42,738 bases of DNA, taken from positions 1 through 42,738 of the forward strand of contig DASWIP010000022.1 in the NCBI GenBank assembly GCA_036397635.1, written 5' to 3'. Below, piece by piece: positions 1 to 7,033 of this stretch. The notes below the pieces were generated by a model that worked only from the letters and a program-made list of their open reading frames with translations, was not told the DNA's origin and did no database searches. Numbering within the stretch: position 1 is the first letter of the stretch; each line of letters starts with the position of its first letter. The DNA is from DASWIP01 sp036397635. GTDB taxonomy: Bacteria > Actinomycetota > AC-67. A program made the position numbers and the translations under genes.

Positions 1-273
1 GAGCAGCAACGCGTAGATCCCCATGAACCACCAGGCGCCGTAGACGTCGAACAGGCCGAGGAACTCGGCCACGGGCGCCCAGCCGGGATGCCCGGCGATC
101 CACTCGTTGACCGCTGCCACGCTGACCGGCCGCTGCGGGAAAAAGCTGCCGACCGAGGCGGCGGCACCCAGGATCAGCAGCAGCACGATCGCGGTGCGCA
201 TCGTGCGCAAACGCCGCCACGTCCGGCGCGCGACATCGGCCGGGGAAGGAGGAGCGGGGCGCGTCTGAGTCAT
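1..273 (-). CDS. resB: ResB-family cytochrome c biogenesis protein, 5' part only
   Basis: The 91 N-terminal codons are present; the rest lies beyond the left edge. The ATG is at 273. After a basic cytoplasmic leader there is one hydrophobic helix containing RTAIVLLLILGAAASVGSFF, then a periplasmic stretch and the start of a second helix near the edge. Helix ending in GSFFPQ is the typical opening of ResB/Ccs1, the System II component that passes heme to apocytochrome c outside the membrane. It lies downstream of tlpA and ccdA on the same strand with a 45-base gap, which completes the expected maturation gene set; ccsA would be expected further left. Family assignment rests on the N terminus and on context. 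Confidence 0.82.
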   Translation of the reverse strand, partial: MTQTRPAPPSPADVARRTWRRLRTMRTAIVLLLILGAAASVGSFFPQRPVSVAAVNEWIAGHPGWAPVAEFLGLFDVYGAWWFMGIYALLL

Positions 274-318
274 GGCGCTCTGCCAGGGTACGTGCTCGTG
301 AAATGCTGGGCCATCCGG

Positions 319-1398
319 CTACACGGGCGGCGCGAACTGGTTGATCAGCCGGCGCAGCGGGTTGATCAGCTGATCCCAGTAGTTGGTGACCAGCATGATC
401 CCGAGCGCGATCATGAACATGCCGCCTACCGCCTGCAGCCCCCGGGCGTGCCGTCGCAGCCACTCCGATGCGCCGAGCATCCGCCGGACCCCGAGCGCGG
501 CGAGGACGAACCAGACGCCGAACCCCATGGAGAAGAAGAACAGCAGCAGCGCGCCCTGAGCGACGGTCCCGGTATCCGCACCGAGGCCGAGCATGGCGCC
601 GAGCCCCGGACCGATGCAGGGCGTCCAGCCCACGGCGTACGCGAGCCCGAGCGGGAACGCCCCGCCGAGACCCGGCCGCACCCTGCGCATGAACGGTCGC
701 CGTTCCACCTCCGTGAACCGCAAGGCCTGTGGTGCCATGAACGCGACGCCCATGACGATCACGATCACGCCCGCGATCCGGTTGAAGCCGACGAGATGGT
801 CGATGAGGAACGACCCGATCAGGCTCGCGCCCGCGCCCAGCACGGTGAACACGGTGGCGAACCCCAGGGTGAAAAGGCCGGTGCCGATGACGACCCGCCG
901 CCGGTCCACCCCGCGCTCGATCTCCTCGCTGCTCAGCCCCGAGACGAACGACAGGTAGCCCGGCAGAAGCGGCAGGATGCACGGCGAGAAGAACGAGATC
1001 ATGCCGATCAGGATCGCGACCAGGAACCCGGCCGGCCCGACCAGCGCCCCATCCAGTTGGTCCCCCTTCGGCGCCAACTGCACGAGCACCCAGAACACCG
1101 GCCCCATCGCGGCGAGCACCGTCGCGGCCACCGCGAGGCCGCGCGCAACCCGGGCCGGCCGCGCCGCCTCGGGGCCGCGCGCTGCTCGCAGCGCGACGAA
1201 CGCGCCGGCCAAAGCGGCTGTTCCGACGGCCGCGCCGATCCACGCGATGCCGGGTATCCCGGTTCCCTCACCGGCACGGAACCCCACCACGATCCAACCG
1301 GCCGGCGCGGTCAAGAAGCCGACGATCGCGAGCGGGAGCGCGGCGCGAGCGCGCACCGCCGCCGGCGGGACCGATGTCTGCTCGGGCGCGGTCTTCAT
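319..1398 (-). CDS. ccdA: CcdA/DsbD-like transmembrane thiol-disulfide reductant transporter
   Basis: The product is 359 residues. It carries electrons from cytoplasmic thioredoxin across the membrane to extracytoplasmic thioredoxins such as TlpA, keeping apocytochrome c cysteines reduced for heme attachment. The CcdA core shows the paired redox cysteines in FFSPCILPLLPGYLSF and in YAVGWTPCIGPGLGAML, with six hydrophobic helices around them. About 115 extra N-terminal residues form additional helices not found in the minimal CcdA. A longer open frame reaches 1713, but that part is antisense-like sequence inside tlpA. The ATG at 1398 overlaps the tlpA stop as ATGA, indicating translational coupling. 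Confidence 0.9.
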   Translation of the reverse strand: MKTAPEQTSVPPAAVRARAALPLAIVGFLTAPAGWIVVGFRAGEGTGIPGIAWIGAAVGTAALAGAFVALRAARGPEAARPARVARGLAVAATVLAAMGPVFWVLVQLAPKGDQLDGALVGPAGFLVAILIGMISFFSPCILPLLPGYLSFVSGLSSEEIERGVDRRRVVIGTGLFTLGFATVFTVLGAGASLIGSFLIDHLVGFNRIAGVIVIVMGVAFMAPQALRFTEVERRPFMRRVRPGLGGAFPLGLAYAVGWTPCIGPGLGAMLGLGADTGTVAQGALLLFFFSMGFGVWFVLAALGVRRMLGASEWLRRHARGLQAVGGMFMIALGIMLVTNYWDQLINPLRRLINQFAPPV

Positions 1399-1943
1399 GC
1401 GAGCAGCTCCGCGTCCAAGATCAGCCGCAGGTCGGCCTCGTTGCGCAGGGCTCCGATGATGTGCGCGGCGATGCGACCCTCTCGATCGATCACGAAGGTG
1501 GAGGGCATCGCGCGAACCCCGAAATCGCTCGCGATGCTCGACGGCGGGTCGTAGACGGACGGATAGCTCACCTGGAACTCCTCGAGGAAAGCGACCGCCG
1601 CAGCCCGGTTGTCCCTCCTGGTGTTGATCCCGACGAACGCGACCCCTCGCGGCGCGTACTCGCGCCACAAAGCCTCCAGCAGCGGCTGTTCCTTCCGGCA
1701 CGGGCCGCACCATGAACCCCAGAAGTTCACCACGCCGACCTTGCCCTGGATGAGCGCATCCGTGATGGTTCCGGCTTGGTCGAGACGCTCGCCGCTGATC
1801 GACGGCGCCGGCTCACGCTCGGCCGGCGGGAAGTTCGCGACGTTGAACGAGGTCGCCGTGCCGATCCCCCCGGCCTCACCGGCCGTGCACGCCGCCAGCC
1901 CGGCGACCAGCAGGGTCACCGCCAGGGCACGGAGGATGTTCAT
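1395..1943 (-). CDS. TlpA/ResA-like thioredoxin lipoprotein
   Basis: The 182-residue protein begins with a lipoprotein signal (LLVAGLAACTAG, lipidated Cys), so it is anchored outside the membrane. The thioredoxin fold follows, with the redox motif WCGPC in VNFWGSWCGPCRKEQPLLEA and the cis-proline segment AMPSTFVIDREG. This is the TlpA/ResA pattern: reduction of apocytochrome c thiols before heme attachment. The start at 1943 was chosen because it gives an intact signal peptide and has GGTGAG just upstream; the longer frame to 2102 runs into the divergent gene. It is the first gene of the tlpA-ccdA-resB operon and is divergent from the thioredoxin at 2021. Confidence 0.9.
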   Translation of the reverse strand: MNILRALAVTLLVAGLAACTAGEAGGIGTATSFNVANFPPAEREPAPSISGERLDQAGTITDALIQGKVGVVNFWGSWCGPCRKEQPLLEALWREYAPRGVAFVGINTRRDNRAAAVAFLEEFQVSYPSVYDPPSSIASDFGVRAMPSTFVIDREGRIAAHIIGALRNEADLRLILDAELLA

Positions 1944-2020
1944 CTCACCAGCGAGCGTAGCAACGCCACTCAGAGAGCGCGCGGGAAGCCCCGGGCGCGC
2001 CGAGGCGTCATGATAGGGAG

Positions 2021-2593
2021 ATGCCGAAGCTGCTCGGAACGGGGATGGCGCTGGCGCTGGTGGCCACCGCGTGCGCTGCGAGCGCCCCCGACCCTGGACC
2101 AACCGTGCCCGCGGGGGCGCTGTCGCCCTGCGTCGCGCGCGGGGTGATCAGCGAGGGCGAGCAGCTCCCCGGCTGTGAGTTCGAAGGCATGGAGGGCGAT
2201 CCCGGCCTGGCGGTCGCGTCGCTGCTCGGCAAGCCCATGGTGTTGAACTTCTGGGCCTCCTGGTGCACGTTCTGTGTGCGTGAGATGCCCGACTTCGACG
2301 CGGTATCGCGATCGGTCGACGAGGAGGTCACGTTCGTCGGCCTCAACGTGCTCGGGATCGAGGGCGAGACGCGCGGCGCCGCCGAGACGTTCAAACAGCG
2401 AACGGGCGTCACCTACCGGATGGTCTACGACCCCAAAGGAGCGTTCTATGCGAGGTTCCAGCCCAACGTCTTGAATCCGGTGATGCCCATCACGATCTTC
2501 GCCGACGAGGACGGTACGGTGAAGGACAAGCACTTCGGCCCGCTGACTCGAGACGCGCTCCGAGGGAAGCTCACCGAGCTTTTCGGCATCTAG
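2021..2593 (+). CDS. second TlpA-like thioredoxin lipoprotein
   Basis: The 190-residue protein has a lipobox (LALVATACAAS, Cys at about 18), a short linker with two further cysteines (SPCVARG and PGCEFEG), then a thioredoxin domain with WCTFC in VLNFWASWCTFCVREMPDF and the cis-proline segment NPVMPITIFADEDG. It probably serves thiol reduction or disulfide exchange outside the membrane, perhaps for a different client from the WCGPC paralogue. It diverges from the maturation operon across 77 bases. AGGGAG touches the ATG directly, too close for a normal Shine-Dalgarno, while CATGAT lies six bases upstream, so a leaderless transcript is possible. It was probably produced by duplication. Confidence 0.85.
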   Translation: MPKLLGTGMALALVATACAASAPDPGPTVPAGALSPCVARGVISEGEQLPGCEFEGMEGDPGLAVASLLGKPMVLNFWASWCTFCVREMPDFDAVSRSVDEEVTFVGLNVLGIEGETRGAAETFKQRTGVTYRMVYDPKGAFYARFQPNVLNPVMPITIFADEDGTVKDKHFGPLTRDALRGKLTELFGI

Positions 2594-2673
2594 CCTGACG
2601 CGCGCCGGCTTGCACCGCTGCGAGCACGGCGAGATAATCAGGTCGTGCATCGGGCCATTTTTTTTGCGTGTGC

Positions 2674-2691
2674 TTGTGAAGCATTTCACGA
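2674..2691. promoter_or_regulatory. candidate Rex operator upstream of the bc-complex operon
   Basis: TTGTGAAGCATTTCACGA matches the actinobacterial Rex operator pattern (TTGTGAA, four-base centre, TTCACAA) at all but one of the conserved half-site bases. Rex is encoded in this window (15375-16067). The site lies 100 bases before the first operon start and about 36 bases upstream of the best -35 box, so either a second promoter overlaps it or repression acts from upstream. Match made by eye. Confidence 0.68.
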
Positions 2692-2726
2692 GCGCGCGAG
2701 CAGCCGCGCGCGGGACCTCAGCGCCT

Positions 2727-2757
2727 TTGGAGGCGACTCCCGGGCGACTCGTATAAT
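2727..2757 (+). promoter_or_regulatory. predicted sigma70-type promoter of the bc-complex operon
   Basis: TATAAT at 2752-2757 is a perfect -10 hexamer. TTGGAG at 2727-2732 is a fair -35 with a 19-base spacer, slightly long. Transcription would start near 2764, leaving a leader of about 27 bases that contains GAGGAGGG before the TTG at 2791. The rest of the 197-base gap holds the Rex site and a T-tract (2658-2665) that may be a weak terminator tail for the upstream thioredoxin gene. Confidence 0.5.
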
Positions 2758-2790
2758 CGGCCGACGACCTATCTCCGAGGAGGGCGGCGG

Positions 2791-3198
2791 TTGACGAACT
2801 TCACGATCGACCCGCTCAGCCCGACGATCCTGCTGTTCGAGGTGATCTGGTTCGCGGCAGCCGGGGTGATGCTCGTGGTCGCACAGCGGTCGAAGAGCGA
2901 GTGGCTGAAGGCCACCTTCGCTGCTTTCGGCCTCTCGATCCTCGGCCTCCATATCCTCGCGGTGCTCCCCAGTTGGTGGCTTTACTACGCCGAGGGCCGT
3001 CTCGACTGGGGTGGTCAGGGCTGCGTCGCGTTCGACATGAGCTGCCTCCAGCAGACCATCAAGGACTCGGTCGTGGTCGTCCAGAACGCCGTCGCGCTTG
3101 GCGCTTTCGTCGTGGCGTTCGTGATCTACCAGCGGAAGTTCCCCAAGCAGCTCGCATCCGGCGAGGCCAAGTCGGAGGCGACGGGGGGATACAAGTGA
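2791..3198 (+). CDS. unknown three-helix membrane protein of the bc-complex operon
   Basis: The 135-residue protein is not one I recognise. The start is TTG with a strong GAGGAGGG seven bases upstream. Hydrophobic helices lie at roughly residues 12-31, 41-65 and 92-113. A short loop between the second and third contains two cysteines (GGQGCVAFDMSCLQQ) and several aromatic residues; the C terminus is charged. As first gene of an operon encoding ferredoxin, cytochrome b, Rieske and cytochrome c, it is probably an accessory or structural subunit of that complex. The two loop cysteines could form a disulfide if the loop is extracytoplasmic. Confidence 0.75.
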   Translation: MTNFTIDPLSPTILLFEVIWFAAAGVMLVVAQRSKSEWLKATFAAFGLSILGLHILAVLPSWWLYYAEGRLDWGGQGCVAFDMSCLQQTIKDSVVVVQNAVALGAFVVAFVIYQRKFPKQLASGEAKSEATGGYK

Positions 3199-3260
3199 CG
3201 ATCCATCGTTGGGAGGTGAATCTGTCGATCGGAGCCGCGTTTGTGGCGAACGATCGATAG
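3195..3260 (+). CDS. possible 21-codon mini-ORF coupled to the preceding gene
   Basis: A GTG overlaps the stop of the upstream gene as GTGA and is preceded by GGGGGG six to seven bases away. The frame runs 21 codons to a TAG six bases before the ferredoxin ATG, starting MTIHRWEVNLS. It nearly fills the gap between two operon genes. It may be a genuine small protein, a translational coupling device for the ferredoxin (whose own ribosome site is poor), or chance. No homology is claimed. Confidence 0.3.
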   Translation: MTIHRWEVNLSIGAAFVANDR

Positions 3261-3266
3261 TCGCTG

Positions 3267-3623
3267 ATGGGAGCCATCTCCAACAAGCCGCAGTTCTACG
3301 ACGAGTACGACCTCAAGATGGTCGACCCGAACTGGCTCTCCCAGCGGGTGAAGCCGAAGCGGCACATCGGGCTCGACCCCGACCTGTGCATCCTGTGCCG
3401 GGCATGTGAGGACGTCTGCCCGTGGGATTGCATCTATATGCTCTCAGGCGAGATCGTCGCCGAGTCCGACACCGCGGCCATCAAGGACGCGGCGGGGAAC
3501 TCCGCGGCGGTGTTCGTGATCGACGACACCGAGTGCACGCGGTGCGGCATCTGCGTCGACCGCTGCCCCTCGGACGCGCTGTTCTACATCAGGGTCGGCG
3601 ACCAGGCGAAGGCCGCCACCTAG
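3267..3623 (+). CDS. 2x[4Fe-4S] ferredoxin-like protein of the bc-complex operon
   Basis: The 118-residue protein has two full cluster motifs: CILCRACEDVCP near residue 41 and CTRCGICVDRCP near 90, each followed by the typical proline. The arrangement resembles NuoI-type or bacterial ferredoxins with an insert of about 35 residues between clusters. There is no signal peptide or membrane helix, so it should act in the cytoplasm or on the cytoplasmic face. An in-frame TAG lies nine bases before the ATG, which fixes the start. Its place inside a quinol:cytochrome c oxidoreductase operon suggests it delivers electrons to, or takes them from, the cytochrome b side. That role is inference. Confidence 0.88.
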   Translation: MGAISNKPQFYDEYDLKMVDPNWLSQRVKPKRHIGLDPDLCILCRACEDVCPWDCIYMLSGEIVAESDTAAIKDAAGNSAAVFVIDDTECTRCGICVDRCPSDALFYIRVGDQAKAAT

Positions 3624-3647
3624 CAACGCCTCGACGGGGGGACGACG

Positions 3648-4433
3648 TTGGCGAAGACGGAGAAGGGGCTGCTCCAAGAGAAGCTGGAGCTGCTCAAAGA
3701 CAAGACGCAGGAGTCGCAGGTCTGGAAGTCGATCTTCCGGCCGGGCTCCTACCTCCGAAAAGGCTACAAGGACACGTCGCGGGACCGCGCGCTCGCGACC
3801 ATGAACAACGTGCTCTACCACCTGCACCCGGTGAAGGTGAAGCGGCACGGATTGAAGCTCACCTACACGTTCTGCCTCGGCGGCTTGTCCTTCTTCCTGT
3901 TCGTGCTGCTGACGATCACCGGGATCTACCTGATGTTCTTCTACCGGCCCTCGGTCGACCTGGCGTCGGCCGCTGTCTACCAGGACATGCAGGACCTGTC
4001 GCAAGCGATCTCGTTCGGGCAGCTGGTACGGAACATGCACCGCTGGGCTGCCCATCTGATGGTCTTGAGCGTGTTCTTGCACATGGCGCGCGTCTTCTAC
4101 CACGGCGCATACAAGCCGCCACGCGAGTTCAACTGGGTGGTCGGCGTGAACCTGCTGCAGGTCACCTTGCTGCTGTCCTTCACCGGGTACCTGCTGCCGT
4201 GGGACCAGCTCGCGATCTGGGCGGTCACCGTCGGCACGAACATGATGGGATACACGCCGGTGTTCGGGAGACAGGTCAAATTCATCCTGGTCGGCGGGCT
4301 CGAGGTGGGGCCGCCAACCTTGATCCGATGGTATGTGCTCCACGTCCTGGCATTGCCCCTCGTCGCCGTCCTGTTGATGGCCGTGCACTTCTGGCGCATC
4401 CGCAAGGACGGCGGGATCAGCGGACCGCTTTGA
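3648..4433 (+). CDS. cytochrome b, N-terminal half (b6-type)
   Basis: The 261-residue subunit carries the quinone-site heme helices. Bis-histidine ligands are H131 and H145 (first helix pair; 13 residues between) and H232 and H247 (14 residues between, the b6-type spacing). The motif GYLLPWDQLA is the conserved cytochrome b segment. A basic N-terminal arm of about 70 residues precedes the first helix. The start is TTG at 3648 with GGGGGGA upstream. It ends at GGISGPL, the normal boundary of split cytochromes b, and the C-terminal half follows as a separate gene. Part of a menaquinol-oxidising complex in the plasma membrane. Confidence 0.93.
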   Translation: MAKTEKGLLQEKLELLKDKTQESQVWKSIFRPGSYLRKGYKDTSRDRALATMNNVLYHLHPVKVKRHGLKLTYTFCLGGLSFFLFVLLTITGIYLMFFYRPSVDLASAAVYQDMQDLSQAISFGQLVRNMHRWAAHLMVLSVFLHMARVFYHGAYKPPREFNWVVGVNLLQVTLLLSFTGYLLPWDQLAIWAVTVGTNMMGYTPVFGRQVKFILVGGLEVGPPTLIRWYVLHVLALPLVAVLLMAVHFWRIRKDGGISGPL

Positions 4434-4491
4434 GGATGATTCGAACATGCGCAAAGACATGACCACAGAGGAGATCGTTCGGATCATCCTC
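4432..4491 (+). repeat. 15-bp inverted repeat (stem-loop) between the two cytochrome b genes
   Basis: GAGGATGATTCGAAC (4432-4446) pairs with GTTCGGATCATCCTC (4477-4491); 14 of 15 pairs are Watson-Crick and the other is a G-U in the plus-strand RNA. The loop is 30 bases. The 5' arm begins in the stop codon of the cytochrome b N-terminal gene and the 3' arm ends three bases before TAGGAG, the ribosome site of the next gene. A 16-codon frame (MRKDMTTEEIVRIILI, 4447-4497) fills the loop and 3' arm. There is no T-tract, so it is not a standard terminator. Confidence 0.7.
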
Positions 4492-4506
4492 ATCTAGGAG
4501 ACCGGC

Positions 4507-5373
4507 ATGGCGGATCGCGAAGAAATCGGCATAGATCAAGAGACCTTCGACAAGGCCATCGCCGAAGGCAAGCCCGAGCGCGTCGCGCGCGCGCTCGCGA
4601 AGTCGGCGTACGTCCGCAAGACCAAGGGTCCGGCCGGTCCCGGCCAGAAGAAGGAAGCAGCGCCCACCGAAGCAGCACCGGCCGCCGGCCCGGCCGAGGG
4701 CGCACCCGCGGCCGCAGGAGCACCAGCCACCGCGGCTGCGCCGGCAGCGGCTGCACCGGCCGCCGCCGCGACGCAGGTGGTCGAACGCTTGACGCCCGAG
4801 CAGCGCGCCGCGCGCGTCGCGGCGGCGACCGGCCGAACCGCCACGGGCAACGGCGGGGGAGGACGAGGGACCGGCGCCGGCGAGACGCACCGCTTGCTGG
4901 CCGTGGTCCCGCCCGAGGGCATCCAGAGGGTGGTCAAGCGTCAAGACGACAAGGTCAACGTGTGGCCGCATCTGCTGGCCGCCGAGTTCCTGTCGCTCCT
5001 GGTGATGATGGCCTTCGTCCTGGTGTTCTCGACCTTCGTCCACGCGCCGTTCCGCGAGCTGGCCAACCCGAGCCTGACGCCGAACCCCTCGAAGGCCCCT
5101 TGGTACTTCCTCGGACTCCAGGAGCTGCTCCGCTACTTCCATCCGATGGTGGCCGGCGTCACCATCCCCGGTCTCGGGCTCTTCGCGCTGATGGCGTTGC
5201 CCTACGCCGACAAGAACCCGAGCGTGAAGCCGAGCCGGCGTAAGCTGGCCGTCATCTTGTTCACCGTGTTCATGATGTTCTGGGCGATCCTCGTCATCGT
5301 CGGCTCGTTCTTCCGCGGCCCGGGCTACAACTTCATCTGGCCGTGGAGCACGGGCCTCTTCTTCGACCTCTAA
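4507..5373 (+). CDS. cytochrome b, C-terminal half (subunit IV-like) with Ala/Pro-rich N-terminal extension
   Basis: The 288-residue protein has two parts. Residues 1-150 are soluble: a charged start, then a low-complexity Ala/Pro tract (about 48-90) and a Gly-rich stretch. Residues 150-288 have three membrane helices and match the C-terminal domain of cytochrome b. The quinol-site PEWY tetrapeptide is replaced by APWY (197-200, in NPSKAPWYFLGLQELL), so the usual glutamate is absent; PEWY variants occur in low-potential menaquinol complexes. TAGGAG lies seven bases before the ATG. The extension is much longer than in typical subunit IV and its role is unknown. Confidence 0.9.
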   Translation: MADREEIGIDQETFDKAIAEGKPERVARALAKSAYVRKTKGPAGPGQKKEAAPTEAAPAAGPAEGAPAAAGAPATAAAPAAAAPAAAATQVVERLTPEQRAARVAAATGRTATGNGGGGRGTGAGETHRLLAVVPPEGIQRVVKRQDDKVNVWPHLLAAEFLSLLVMMAFVLVFSTFVHAPFRELANPSLTPNPSKAPWYFLGLQELLRYFHPMVAGVTIPGLGLFALMALPYADKNPSVKPSRRKLAVILFTVFMMFWAILVIVGSFFRGPGYNFIWPWSTGLFFDL

Positions 5374-5383
5374 GGGAAAGCAC

Positions 5384-6100
5384 ATGACCGTACTCGCGCT
5401 CTCCGTGACCCAGTGGGTGATCATCGGCCTCGCGGCGCTCATCGCGCTCGCAGGCTTCGGGCTGATGATGGTGAACCTGCTGGCCATCCTCCGCCCGCGC
5501 CAGGCCGGCGAACAAGGCCCGCCCAGGAAGCTGGTCGGCAAACCCGCGCAGGTGACCAGGCGCGCGTTCTTCCGCCGGGCACTCGGCGTCGGGTTCGGCG
5601 TCGCGTCCCTCGAGGGCCTCGGTCTGACAAGCCTCGCGATGCTGTGGCCGAACCTGGCCGGCGGGTTCGGCGGCGAGATCCGGCTCTCCGAAACCGCCGC
5701 GACGATCAAGGAAACCATCCGAAGCACGCGGGAGCCCTTCTATTTCGGTCCCGGTCGCTTCTACCTCGTGCCCTACGACGAGGCCGACGACTCAGAGGCT
5801 CTGTACACCGCTGAGGGTCTGGTCGCCGACGGGCTCATGGCGCTGTACCAGCGCTGCGTGCACCTCGGCTGCCGGGTGCCGTTCTGCTCCACCTCGCAAT
5901 GGTTCGAGTGCCCGTGCCACGGCTCCAAGTACAACAGCGCCGGGGAATACAAAGCCGGCCCCGCGCCACGTGGGCTCGACCGCTTCCCCCTGACGGCCGA
6001 AGGGGGCGTTATCACGGTCAACACCGGGATCATCGTCACAGGGCCGGCTCGCGGGACGAACACGACCGGGCAGGAGAAGGAAGGCGCGTTCTGCGTCTGA
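5384..6100 (+). CDS. Rieske [2Fe-2S] iron-sulfur subunit
   Basis: The 238-residue protein has an N-terminal hydrophobic helix (about 10-36), a twin-arginine-like segment (TRRAFFRRALGVGFG, about 59-73) followed by a second helix, then the Rieske domain. Cluster ligands are C158 and H160 in CVHLGC and C176 and H179 in CPCHGSKY; C163 and C178 form the family's disulfide. A short cysteine-containing insert (VPFCST) sits between the boxes. It transfers electrons from quinol to cytochrome c on the outer face of the membrane. It begins ten bases after the cytochrome b gene, with AAGGGAAAG upstream of the ATG. Confidence 0.95.
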   Translation: MTVLALSVTQWVIIGLAALIALAGFGLMMVNLLAILRPRQAGEQGPPRKLVGKPAQVTRRAFFRRALGVGFGVASLEGLGLTSLAMLWPNLAGGFGGEIRLSETAATIKETIRSTREPFYFGPGRFYLVPYDEADDSEALYTAEGLVADGLMALYQRCVHLGCRVPFCSTSQWFECPCHGSKYNSAGEYKAGPAPRGLDRFPLTAEGGVITVNTGIIVTGPARGTNTTGQEKEGAFCV

Positions 6101-6136
6101 AAACGTGACCGTCGGAGAAAGTAGGGGGATAGCAGC

Positions 6137-7030
6137 GTGATCGTATTAGGCCTCGACTCTCGAGTGGTCACCGCATTCGTGGTCGGCGGCGGGCTGCTGC
6201 TGTTCGGCCTTTTGCTCGTGGTCACCGCCGCCGGAGAGCTTCGCGGCCGACGCAAGGCACGCGTGCCGGCATCCATGCGTCCCGCGCCTTCCGACCAGGA
6301 GCTCGAGCAACGGGTTCTCACCCAGTACCTCGCCTGGGGCGCGGCCGCAACCATGCTGATGTCGCTGTGGCTCCCGCTGTACTGGCTGCGCGAACCGACG
6401 CGCCTGGGCGAGAAGGAACAACTCTTCGTCGCGCAGGCCGTCGAGCAAGGGGAGGAGATCTATGGCGAGTTCCTCTGCCTCACCTGCCACGGTGAGGGCG
6501 GGGCGGGAACCACCCAGTTGGTCACGCGCGAGGGCGTCAAGCAGCAGTACGCCGAGCCCCCGCTCGCCTTCATCTACGCGCGATACAAGGCGGCGGGCCA
6601 GAACGAGGAAGCGATCACACAGCTGATCTACGATGCGATCAACCGCGGCCGGCCGGGGACGCCGATGCCGACGTGGGGAGCAGGCTTCGGCGGACCGCTG
6701 AACACCTTCCAGGTGGACAACCTGGTCGAGTACATAAAGAGCATCCAGGAACCCTTCCCCGAGCCGTCCGAGACCGACGGTGGAGCGCTGTTCCGCGCCA
6801 ACTGCGCCGTCTGTCATGGGCCCGACGCCGACGGTCTGCGCAACGGGGAACCCACCGTCGGCCCGAACCTGACGGTCGCGCTGCAGCGGTTGAGCCTGGA
6901 CGAGCTGCGCGCGACCATCGAGCACGGCAGGCTCAACACGAACCGCCCGTCGATGCCGGCCTGGGCCGCGCTCGGCGAGGAGGCCATCGACGCGCTCGTT
7001 CAGTTCGTCCAAAGCATCCAGAGGAGCTGA
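6137..7030 (+). CDS. membrane-bound diheme cytochrome c of the bc complex
   Basis: The 297-residue protein has two N-terminal membrane helices (about 9-33 and 66-84) and two class I cytochrome c domains with heme motifs CLTCH (114-118) and CAVCH (223-227). Candidate axial methionines are in GTPMPTWG and RPSMPAW. Diheme cytochrome c subunits replace soluble cytochrome c in actinobacterial bc complexes and pass electrons to the terminal oxidase. The start is GTG with AGGGGGAT upstream. It is followed after three bases by the last operon gene. The hemes require the ResB/CcdA/TlpA genes at the left end. Confidence 0.93.
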   Translation: MIVLGLDSRVVTAFVVGGGLLLFGLLLVVTAAGELRGRRKARVPASMRPAPSDQELEQRVLTQYLAWGAAATMLMSLWLPLYWLREPTRLGEKEQLFVAQAVEQGEEIYGEFLCLTCHGEGGAGTTQLVTREGVKQQYAEPPLAFIYARYKAAGQNEEAITQLIYDAINRGRPGTPMPTWGAGFGGPLNTFQVDNLVEYIKSIQEPFPEPSETDGGALFRANCAVCHGPDADGLRNGEPTVGPNLTVALQRLSLDELRATIEHGRLNTNRPSMPAWAALGEEAIDALVQFVQSIQRS

Positions 7031-7033
7031 GGC

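Noticed and set aside
88..1554. Long plus-strand open frame opposite ccdA and tlpA
   Set aside because: Arg/Pro/His-rich low-complexity translation, antisense to two clearly identified genes; a typical GC-rich shadow frame.
1398..1713. In-frame N-terminal extension of CcdA
   Set aside because: The extra residues are antisense-like sequence within tlpA and the ATGA overlap gives a natural start.
3422..4493. Long frames on both strands across the cytochrome b gene
   Set aside because: Neither has domain character, and both overlap genes with intact heme and cluster motifs.
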